Shown one piece after another: positions 1 through 5,342 of a stretch of 11,144 bases of DNA. Where the stretch lies: positions 1-11,144 of the forward strand of contig JAEZQS010000203.1 in the NCBI GenBank assembly GCA_023412995.1, in the 5' to 3' direction. Source of the stretch: Pseudomonadota bacterium (GTDB taxonomy: Bacteria; Pseudomonadota; Gammaproteobacteria; Xanthomonadales; Rhodanobacteraceae). Under the pieces are notes generated by a model. That model was not told where the DNA came from. It did not search any database and worked only from the letters and a program-made list of their open reading frames with translations. Position 1 is the first letter of the stretch. Every line of letters starts with the position of its first letter. The position numbers and the translations under genes are program-made.

Positions 1-1224
1 GTCGCGCTCGACCTGGTGGCCGACGAGGCGAGGGACCTCGCGGTGACGCCCGAGCAGCTCGCACTGCACCGCGCCCTGGTCACCCAGGCGCAGGCGCTGT
101 TCGGACCCGGCCACTACGACCACTACGATTTCCTGCTGGCGCTCAGCGATCGCCTCGGCGGCATCGGCCTCGAACACCATCGCTCGAGCGAGAACACGCA
201 GGAGCCCGGCTACTTCACCGACTGGGCCAGGCAGGCGCCGGGGCGCGACCTGCTGGCGCACGAGTACAGCCATTCCTGGAACGGCAAGTTCCGTCGCCCC
301 GCCGACCTCGACACGCCCAACTTCAACCTGCCGATGCAGGGCAGCCTGCTGTGGGTGTACGAGGGCCAGACGCAGTACTGGGGCCACGTGCTCACCGCCC
401 GCGCCGGACTGTGGAGCGCCGAGCAGGCGCGCGAGGCGCTGGCGCTGGTCGCCTCGCGCTACGCCGACAACCGCCCGGGCTTCGGCTGGCGCGGCGTGCA
501 GGACACCACCACCGACCCGGTGGTGGCGCAGCGCCGGCCGCTGCCCTGGCGCAGCTGGCAGATGAGCGAGGAGTACTACAGCGCCGGGCAGCTGCTGTGG
601 CTGGCGGTCGACGCGAAGCTGCGCGAACTCAGTCGCGAGCGACGCTCGCTGGACGATTTCGCGCGCGCCTTCTTCGGCATCGACGGCGGGGGGCAGGTGG
701 TCGCCACCTACACCTTCGAGGACGTGGTGGCGGCGCTCGACGGCGTGGCGCCGTTCGACTGGGCGGCGTTCCTGCGCGCGCGCCTCGATGCGCACGCGCC
801 ACCCCTGGACGGACTTGCCGCCAGCGGCTGGAAGCTCGCTTACGGCGAGCAGCCCGGCGCGTTCCAGAAGGCCGCCGAAGCCGAACGCAGGGCGGTCGAC
901 CATTCCGCCTCGATCGGGCTCACGGTGTCCACCCGCAACGGCGACATCCAGGACGTGCGCTGGGACGGGCCGGCGTTCCGTGCCGGCCTGTCGCCGCGCG
1001 GTGCCGTGGTGGCCGTCAACGGGCTCGCCTTCACGCCCGAACGGCTGGCCGATGCGATCACGGCTGCAAAGGATCCCGCCACCGGCATCGACCTGCTGCT
1101 GCGCGATGGCGAGCGCTACCGCACCGTCCGGCTCGACTACCACGGCGGCCTGCGCTATCCGCGCCTGGAGCGGATCGACGGCACGCGCGACCGCCTGTCG
1201 GCCATCCTCGCGCCACGCCGCTGA
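1..1224 (+). CDS. M61 family metallopeptidase with PDZ domain (5'-truncated by window edge)
   Basis: The reading frame is open from base 1 to the TGA at 1222-1224, so the true start lies upstream; 407 codons are visible. Family members are usually about 600 residues, so roughly the first third (N-terminal beta domain) is missing. The visible part starts in the catalytic domain. The zinc motif HEYSH (bases 259-273, visible residues 87-91) is followed by WNGK, and the glutamate of VYEGQTQYWG (visible residue 121) is the expected third zinc ligand. From about base 904 to 1170 there is a PDZ domain containing GLTVSTRNGDIQDV and GAVVAVNG, the usual M61 layout. Characterised M61 enzymes are glycyl aminopeptidases; many homologues have a signal peptide and act in the periplasm, but that end is not visible here. 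All expected zinc ligands are present, so it should be active. The next gene starts one base after its stop. Family assignment is secure; the substrate is unknown. Confidence 0.93.
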   Translation, partial: VALDLVADEARDLAVTPEQLALHRALVTQAQALFGPGHYDHYDFLLALSDRLGGIGLEHHRSSENTQEPGYFTDWARQAPGRDLLAHEYSHSWNGKFRRPADLDTPNFNLPMQGSLLWVYEGQTQYWGHVLTARAGLWSAEQAREALALVASRYADNRPGFGWRGVQDTTTDPVVAQRRPLPWRSWQMSEEYYSAGQLLWLAVDAKLRELSRERRSLDDFARAFFGIDGGGQVVATYTFEDVVAALDGVAPFDWAAFLRARLDAHAPPLDGLAASGWKLAYGEQPGAFQKAAEAERRAVDHSASIGLTVSTRNGDIQDVRWDGPAFRAGLSPRGAVVAVNGLAFTPERLADAITAAKDPATGIDLLLRDGERYRTVRLDYHGGLRYPRLERIDGTRDRLSAILAPRR

Positions 1225-1225
1225 C

Positions 1226-2521
1226 ATGCCTCCGGCGACGCCCGTCTGCGCATCCGCGACCGGGACCGCGGCGGGCCCGCCCACCCGCCTGACCGCGCAC
1301 CAGGCGCGCCTGCTGCACCTGTCCGCGCAGGGCCTGCTGGCGCGCCCATCGCGGCGTGCGCGCAAGGCCGACGTGCTGCAGGCGATCGCGTCGATGCGCG
1401 TGCTGCAGATCGACACCATCCATGTCGTCGCGCGCAGTCCCTACCTCGTGCTGTTCTCGCGCCTCGGGTCGTACGAGCCACGCTGGCTGGACGAGTTGCT
1501 TGCCGAAGGCGCGATCTTCGAATGCTGGGCGCACGAAGCCTGCTTCGCGCCCATGCGCGACTACGCGCTGCACCGCGGCCAGGCTGCAGCCCGCAGTGGC
1601 CACTGGGCCATGCGCAGTGCGAAACGGGTGCGCGGTGCCGCCGGCGTCGATGCCCTGCTCGAACGCATCCGCAGCGGCGGCGCCGTGCGCGCGAGCGACT
1701 TCGCCCGCACCGATGGCGCGGCTTCTGGCGGCTGGTGGGGCTGGAAGGACGAGAAGCGCTGGCTGGAGGCGCTGTTCGCGCACGGCGAACTGATGATCGC
1801 CAGGCGCGAGAACTTCCAGCGCGTGTATGACCTGGCCGAACGCGTGCTCGCCACGGCGCTTGCGCGCGACCCCGGCCTGGCGCTCGATCCGCCGGACGAA
1901 GCGGAGCACCGGCGCGCGCTGGTGCTCGGCGCGGTCCGTGCGCTCGGCATCACGCAGGCGCGCTGGATCAACGACTACTTCCGCGCCGGCGGCAAGCTGA
2001 AGGATGCCGCGCTCGACGGCTTCGTCGCCGACGGCTCGCTGCTGCGCGTGGCGGTCGATGGCTGGGAGGCGCCAGGCTACGTGCATCCCGGCCACGCCGG
2101 CGCGCTGCAGCGCGCGGCAGCCGGTCGCCTGCGCGCGAGCCATGCCACCTTGCTGTCGCCGTTCGACCCGGTCGTGTGGGATCGCGAGCGGGCAGCGACG
2201 ATGTTTGGTTTCGATTACCGCATCGAGTGCTATGTGCCCGCGCCGAAGCGCCGGTACGGCTACTACGTGCTGCCGGTCCTGCACGGCGGGCGCCTGGTCG
2301 GGCGGCTCGATGCCAAGGCCCACCGCGACCGCGGCGAATTCGAGGTGAAGGCGCTGTTCCTCGAGGACGGCGTGGCACCGACCGCCGCGATCGCATCGGC
2401 GGTTGCCGATGCGATCCGCCGTTGTGCGGCGTGGCATGGCACGCCACGCGTGGCGGTGGGTCGCTGTCGCCCCGCGCCTTTCGCGCGCCTGCTGAGGCAG
2501 GCGGTGAAAGGCGGGGATTAG
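1226..2521 (+). CDS. YcaQ/AlkX-type winged-helix DNA glycosylase
   Basis: A 431-residue protein of the HTH_42 (formerly DUF1006) family, close in length to E. coli YcaQ (about 410). Winged-helix proteins of this family are DNA glycosylases that excise alkylated purines and unhook interstrand crosslinks. The relatives fall into AlkZ (QxQ catalytic motif, toxin self-resistance) and YcaQ/AlkX (QxD motif). Here the motif is Q61-I-D63 within MRVLQIDTIHVVARSP, which places it in the YcaQ/AlkX branch. Other family blocks are FECWAHEACFAPM (98-110), the tryptophan-rich GGWWGWKDEKRWLE (168-181), SPFDPVVWDR (311-320) and GRLVGRLDAKAHR (355-367). The ATG at 1226 is one base after the upstream TGA and has no convincing Shine-Dalgarno sequence. 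It is preferred because homologues begin near LTAHQARLLHLSAQGL (22-37), just downstream. It probably relies on translational coupling with the peptidase gene. Subfamily and activity are inferred from the motif; the native lesion is unknown. Confidence 0.92.
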   Translation: MPPATPVCASATGTAAGPPTRLTAHQARLLHLSAQGLLARPSRRARKADVLQAIASMRVLQIDTIHVVARSPYLVLFSRLGSYEPRWLDELLAEGAIFECWAHEACFAPMRDYALHRGQAAARSGHWAMRSAKRVRGAAGVDALLERIRSGGAVRASDFARTDGAASGGWWGWKDEKRWLEALFAHGELMIARRENFQRVYDLAERVLATALARDPGLALDPPDEAEHRRALVLGAVRALGITQARWINDYFRAGGKLKDAALDGFVADGSLLRVAVDGWEAPGYVHPGHAGALQRAAAGRLRASHATLLSPFDPVVWDRERAATMFGFDYRIECYVPAPKRRYGYYVLPVLHGGRLVGRLDAKAHRDRGEFEVKALFLEDGVAPTAAIASAVADAIRRCAAWHGTPRVAVGRCRPAPFARLLRQAVKGGD

Positions 2522-2563
2522 CGGCTGGGCCTCCGCAACGGGTTCGGGATCCGATCCGGATTG

Positions 2564-2605
2564 CCAGGGCCGTCGCCCCGGCGAAGGCCGGGATCCGGCG
2601 CCTGG
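2564..2605. repeat. Extragenic hairpin-forming repeat, two-tier inverted repeat
   Basis: An inner perfect stem CCCGGC (2577-2582), loop GAAG, GCCGGG (2587-2592) lies inside an outer stem CCAGG (2564-2568) / CCTGG (2601-2605), with eight unpaired bases on each side. The core CGTCGCCCCGGCGAAGG followed by CCGGGATCC resembles a dispersed extragenic element with the consensus CCCGGCGAA(G)GCCGGG that I recall from Lysobacter-type and other proteobacterial genomes. It lies 43 bases after the glycosylase stop. No T-run follows, so it is not a classical intrinsic terminator, although it could protect the 3' end of the mRNA. The hairpin is directly visible; dispersed status is inferred. Confidence 0.6.
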
Positions 2606-2624
2606 CTCACGCCGTGAAGCCGCT

Positions 2625-2648
2625 ACCGATCGGTCAACCAGCGGGTTG
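2625..2648. repeat. Palindrome ACCGATCGGT plus adjacent 5-bp hairpin upstream of mgtC-like gene
   Basis: A perfect 10-bp palindrome ACCGATCGGT (2625-2634) abuts CAACC-AGCG-GGTTG (2635-2648), a 5-bp stem with a tetraloop. Both lie 56-79 bases before the ATG of the MgtC-like gene. They could be an operator or part of a leader. A weak promoter-like pair, TTGCCG (2646-2651) and CAAGAT (2669-2674) with a 17-base spacer, overlaps the edge of this element, which would suit an operator. Chance occurrence in GC-rich DNA is quite possible. Confidence 0.3.
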
Positions 2649-2703
2649 CCGCCCCGGCGCCAGTTGCGCAAGATGCCGGCACGACCGCCGCCACGAGGCC
2701 GCC

Positions 2704-3192
2704 ATGCCCGATGACCTGCTGTGGACTGCCGCGCGGCTCGCCTTCGCCACCGTCGTTGGCGGCGCGGTCGGGCTCAACCGCGACATGCGCGACAAACCCG
2801 CGGGCGTGCGCACGCATGCCGTGGTCTGCCTCAGCACGGCGGCGATCACGCTGGTGATGGTGCCGTTCGGGATCGACGAGGCGGTGCGCGACGATGCGCT
2901 CAGCCGCGTGATCCAGGGCATCGTGACCGGCATCGGCTTCCTCGGCGCCGGTGTGATCCTGCGCAACCCGGGCACGCACCAGATCACCGGCCTCACCACC
3001 GCCGCGACGATCTGGATGACCGCGCTGCTGGGCGTCGCCTGCGGGCTCGGGTACTACGCGCTGGTGCTGCTCACGATCGTCTTCAGCGCGTGCGCGGTGT
3101 ACTTCGGCGGCGCGGTGGAGACGCTGTTCCGCCGCCTGTTTCCGCCGCGGGCGAAACGCGACGAACCGCAGGTGAACAAGGACGCAGACTGA
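2704..3192 (+). CDS. MgtC/SapB family membrane protein, short form
   Basis: A 162-residue inner-membrane protein with about four hydrophobic segments (about residues 6-23, 38-54, 70-87 and 98-135). The MgtC/SapB blocks are clear: GLNRDMRDKPAGVRTHAVVCL (23-43; the family usually has GLERE...PAGLRTH), GIGFLGAGVILR (76-87) and GLTTAATIWMTALLG (96-110). Virulence-associated MgtC has a further cytoplasmic C-terminal domain and about 230 residues. This protein ends after a short charged tail (PPRAKRDEPQVNKDAD), so it is the short SapB-like form. MgtC proteins are linked to low-magnesium and acid survival and to modulation of ATP synthase in some species; the role of short forms is not settled. The ATG at 2704 has GAGG five bases upstream (2695-2698). 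The gene stands alone between the glycosylase gene and the convergent rhlE. Family is certain; physiological role is not. Confidence 0.9.
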   Translation: MPDDLLWTAARLAFATVVGGAVGLNRDMRDKPAGVRTHAVVCLSTAAITLVMVPFGIDEAVRDDALSRVIQGIVTGIGFLGAGVILRNPGTHQITGLTTAATIWMTALLGVACGLGYYALVLLTIVFSACAVYFGGAVETLFRRLFPPRAKRDEPQVNKDAD

Positions 3193-3196
3193 CGGC

Positions 3197-3214
3197 GCGA
3201 CGGATTTCCGTCGC
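3197..3214. terminator. Hairpin between convergent mgtC-like gene and rhlE
   Basis: GCGACGG (3197-3203), loop ATTT, CCGTCGC (3208-3214) is a perfect 7-bp stem starting five bases after the mgtC-like stop and 27 bases beyond the rhlE stop. The 48-bp gap between two convergent stop codons is where a bidirectional terminator is expected. No T-tract follows on either strand, so it is a stem-loop without the classical U-run. It may act as a 3' stabiliser or a weak terminator. Confidence 0.4.
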
Positions 3215-3240
3215 CGCGCCGCCGTCCACCGTGGCGTTGC

Positions 3241-4566
3241 TCAGTCGCGCGCCGCGCCCTGCTTCCTGCCGCCGGGGGTGGAGCGTGAACGACCGCGCGG
3301 ATGCGCATCGCCCGGCTTGGCGGCGCTGGCGTGCGGGGCACGGGCATGGCGCTGCGGCGGGCGTTGCGCAGGACGCGCGCCGCGGTTGCCCTGCGCCGGA
3401 CGGGCCGTGCCGTCGACGCGGACCGGACGCGAGGGCTCGAAGCCCGCCACCGGGTCGATGGCGATTTCCTGCTTGAGCAGGCGACGGATGTCGCGCAGCA
3501 GGCCTTCTTCCTCGTGCGACACCAGCGAGATCGCGAGGCCTTCGGCGCCGGCGCGGCCGGTGCGGCCGATGCGGTGCACGTAGTCCTCCGCCACCATCGG
3601 CAGGTCGAAGTTGATCACCATCGGCAGCTGGTCGATGTCGAGGCCGCGGGCGGCGATATCGGTCGCGACCAGCACCTGCACCTTGCCAGCCTTGAAGTCG
3701 GCGAGGGCACGCGTGCGCTGGTTCTGGCTCTTGTTGCCGTGGATGGCGGCGGCGCGCAGCCCCGCCTTCGCCAGGGCACCGGCGAGCTTGTCCGACCCGT
3801 GCTTGGTGCGGCCGAACACCAGCGTCTGGCGCGCATCGTTTTCCAGCAGGTGCAACAGCAGGTCGCGCTTGCGCACCAGGTCCACCGGATGCATGCGGTG
3901 GGTGACGGTCGCGACCACGCTGTTTGGCCGCGCGATCTGGATCTCGGCCGGATCGCGCATGAAGTCGCTGGCGAGTGCCTTGATCTCGGGAGCGAACGTC
4001 GCCGAGAACAGCCACGTCTTGCGGTTCTGCCGCGGCAGGTGGCCGAGGATGCGGCGCATGGCCGGCAGGAAGCCCATGTCCAGCATGCGGTCGGCCTCGT
4101 CCAGCACCAGCACCTCGATCGCGGACAGGTTCACGCTGCGGCGCTCCATGTGGTCGATCAGGCGGCCCGGCGTGGCGACGACGATCTCGACGCCGCGGCG
4201 CAGCGCATCCACCTGCGGCTGCATGCCGACGCCGCCGAAGATGGTGGTGGCGCGCACGCCCAGGTGCTTGCCGTAGCTACGCAGGCTGTCATGCACCTGG
4301 GCGGCGAGTTCGCGCGTCGGCGTCAGCACGAGCGCGCGCGGGGTCTTCGGTTGCGCCGGGTTGCGGCGCGACACGTACAGGTGGTCCAGCAGCGGCAGCG
4401 AGAACGCGGCCGTCTTGCCGGTGCCGGTCTGCGCGCCGGCGAGGAGGTCGCGGCCCTGAAGGGCAACGGGGATGGCCTGCGCCTGGACCGGGGTCGGGTC
4501 GGTGTAACCCTGTTCGGTGAGCGCGCGCAGCAACGCGGGCGCGAGCCCGAGGGATTGGAACGACAT
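3241..4566 (-). CDS. rhlE: DEAD-box ATP-dependent RNA helicase RhlE
   Basis: A 441-residue DEAD-box helicase that unwinds RNA duplexes with ATP; RhlE acts in ribosome assembly and mRNA turnover. The N-terminus MSFQSLGLAPALLRALTEQG is typical of RhlE. Motifs occur in order: Q motif (F3, Q28), AQTGTGKT (45-52), PTRELA (83-88), GG (111-112), TPGR (132-135), DEAD (156-159), SAT (188-190), ATDIAARGLD (301-310) and HRIGRTGR (331-338). Residues from about 380 to 441 form a basic, Arg/Pro/Gly/Ala-rich disordered tail, as usual for RhlE proteins, likely for RNA binding. The frame stays open 104 codons further upstream, but the ATG at 4564-4566 is preferred: it matches the family N-terminus and has AGGAG (complement of 4576-4580) nine bases upstream. 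A 7-bp hairpin sits just before this Shine-Dalgarno sequence, and the gap to the divergent gene is long, which suggests a structured leader. All catalytic motifs are intact. Confidence 0.95.
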   Translation of the reverse strand: MSFQSLGLAPALLRALTEQGYTDPTPVQAQAIPVALQGRDLLAGAQTGTGKTAAFSLPLLDHLYVSRRNPAQPKTPRALVLTPTRELAAQVHDSLRSYGKHLGVRATTIFGGVGMQPQVDALRRGVEIVVATPGRLIDHMERRSVNLSAIEVLVLDEADRMLDMGFLPAMRRILGHLPRQNRKTWLFSATFAPEIKALASDFMRDPAEIQIARPNSVVATVTHRMHPVDLVRKRDLLLHLLENDARQTLVFGRTKHGSDKLAGALAKAGLRAAAIHGNKSQNQRTRALADFKAGKVQVLVATDIAARGLDIDQLPMVINFDLPMVAEDYVHRIGRTGRAGAEGLAISLVSHEEEGLLRDIRRLLKQEIAIDPVAGFEPSRPVRVDGTARPAQGNRGARPAQRPPQRHARAPHASAAKPGDAHPRGRSRSTPGGRKQGAARD

Positions 4567-4584
4567 GCGGTGATGCTCCTGTTG

Positions 4585-4602
4585 GCACGCCACGCGGCGT
4601 GC
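4585..4602 (-). promoter_or_regulatory. Hairpin immediately upstream of the rhlE Shine-Dalgarno sequence
   Basis: In the rhlE mRNA sense the sequence reads GCACGCC, loop GCGT, GGCGTGC: a perfect GC-rich 7-bp stem. It ends four bases before AGGAG (complement of 4576-4580), which is nine bases before the start codon. A stem this close to the ribosome binding site can affect initiation or RNase access, and cold-induced helicase and csp mRNAs are known to carry regulatory leaders. Whether it regulates rhlE is inference. Confidence 0.4.
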
Positions 4603-4898
4603 GGCCTTGCCCGCGGCCACTCCGGCCATGCAGGCAAGCCAACCGGGCGTTCCCCAGGAACCGCGCTCCAGCTGGAAGATGGGCGGACCTGCAGCCGGAC
4701 GGCTGCGGATTCCGGGTTTGGCGCGACGGGGCCGAGCGGCGGGGAGGTCGGGCGCAGGGTCGAAGGGACCGGCTGCGGCCGCGGCATCCCGAGGGAATAT
4801 CGCGAAGCGGCGCAACAAACTCGGCGCAGCATACAGGAATGCGTGGGTGACGGATACGTGCGCGCCCGGTTCGTTCATCCACGCCGCCGCCGTTCGCG

Positions 4899-4927
4899 TT
4901 GACCGCCTGCGACGGCCGGCCTAGGCT
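4899..4927 (+). promoter_or_regulatory. Candidate sigma-70 promoter of gdx operon
   Basis: TTGACC (4899-4904, five of six to the -35 consensus) and TAGGCT (4922-4927, three of six to TATAAT) are separated by exactly 17 bases. A start about seven bases after the -10 would be near 4934 and give a leader of only about 20 nt, containing GGAG (4944-4947) six bases before the ATG at 4954. The spacing and position are good and the -10 is GC-shifted, as is common in such genomes. No experimental support is visible. Confidence 0.5.
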
Positions 4928-4935
4928 GGCCGGCC
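4914..4935. promoter_or_regulatory. Perfect 8-bp inverted repeat GGCCGGCC flanking the -10 box
   Basis: GGCCGGCC (4914-4921) and GGCCGGCC (4928-4935) flank the 6-base TAGGCT that is the proposed -10 element. Each half is itself palindromic, so the array is both a direct and an inverted repeat. Position over the promoter core suggests an operator, or a DNA structure that resists melting. If transcribed from further upstream, the same sequence would form a very stable hairpin just before the ribosome binding site. The symmetry is directly visible; function is inferred. Confidence 0.5.
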
Positions 4936-4953
4936 ATCTGACCGGAGCAGCCG

Positions 4954-5289
4954 ATGACGAGTGCCAGCCAGTCGTGGATGCTCCTGCTGGGCGCCGGCCT
5001 GGCCGAGATCGGCTGGGCCGTCGGCCTCAAGTACACCGACGGCTTCACCCGCACGCTGCCGACGCTCGCGACGCTCGCCCTCATGGCGGTGAGCTTCTGG
5101 ATGCTCTCGCTCGCCCTGCGGCACATTCCGCTCGGCACGGCGTACGCGGTATGGACCGGGATCGGTGCCGTCGGTACGGTGATCCTCGGCATGGTGCTGT
5201 TCGGCGAACCGCGCGACCTCGCGCGCCTCGCCTGCATCGGCCTGATCCTCGCCGGGGTGGCGGGACTGCGGTGGATGGGCGGCCATTGA
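4954..5289 (+). CDS. gdx: SMR-family guanidinium exporter, Gdx/SugE type
   Basis: A 111-residue, four-helix small multidrug resistance protein. The motifs are those of the Gdx (SugE) branch rather than EmrE: AGLAEIGWAVGLKYTDGFTR (14-33), with the proton- and substrate-coupling glutamate E18, and GTAYAVWTGIGAVGTVILG (61-79). Gdx proteins are dual-topology homodimers in the inner membrane that exchange protons for guanidinium; some export quaternary ammonium compounds. The ATG at 4954 has GGAG six bases upstream. In many bacteria gdx genes are under a guanidine riboswitch, but the predicted leader here is only about 20 nt and I see no such motif. A palindrome covers the likely -10 box instead. 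It is the first gene of a probable operon, with 53 bases before the next gene. Branch assignment is strong; the substrate is inferred from family. Confidence 0.92.
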   Translation: MTSASQSWMLLLGAGLAEIGWAVGLKYTDGFTRTLPTLATLALMAVSFWMLSLALRHIPLGTAYAVWTGIGAVGTVILGMVLFGEPRDLARLACIGLILAGVAGLRWMGGH

Positions 5290-5342
5290 AGCGCGTGCGA
5301 CCAGCACCCATCCGGGAGCAGGTGCCCAGTCGAAAGGCGAGC

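Larger units (their letters stand above)
4567..4953. other. Divergent intergenic region with probable rhlE 5' leader
   Basis: This 387-bp region separates rhlE (minus) from the gdx-like gene (plus). I find no convincing gene in it; the open frames here lack family resemblance. The part next to rhlE contains several inverted repeats: GCACGCC-ACGC-GGCGTGC (4585-4602), the palindrome TCCAGCTGGA (4667-4676) and GCAGCCG-GA-CGGCTGC (4691-4706). On the minus strand TATGCT (complement of 4828-4833) is a possible -10 box, but its -35 (TATCCG at 17 bases) is poor, so the rhlE start site is a guess; if right, the leader would be about 250 nt. The plus-strand promoter for gdx lies at 4899-4927. Confidence 0.5.

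Noticed and set aside
788..1225. N-terminal extension of the glycosylase reading frame back to 788
   Set aside because: It overlaps the M61 peptidase in another frame and gives a Pro/Ser/Arg-rich low-information protein; family similarity begins after the ATG at 1226.
1058..2671. Long minus-strand open frame opposite the peptidase and glycosylase genes
   Set aside because: Arg/Ala/His-rich translation with no family motifs; typical antisense shadow of high-GC coding DNA.
4567..4878. Upstream extension of rhlE by 104 codons
   Set aside because: MSFQSLGL at 4566 is the conserved RhlE N-terminus and has a good AGGAG site; the extension has no family resemblance.
3301..4902. 533-codon plus-strand open frame opposite rhlE
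   Set aside because: Shadow frame of rhlE rich in H, R, Q, V and A, while rhlE has all DEAD-box motifs on the other strand.
4834..4953. Guanidine riboswitch before gdx
   Set aside because: The only strong fold is the GGCCGGCC hairpin; no ykkC-like or paired ACGR-loop hairpins were seen, and the promoter spacing implies a 20-nt leader.
4899..5342. Extension of the hydrolase frame upstream across the gdx gene
   Set aside because: It runs through gdx out of frame; the signal peptide after the GTG at 5343 gives a natural N-terminus.
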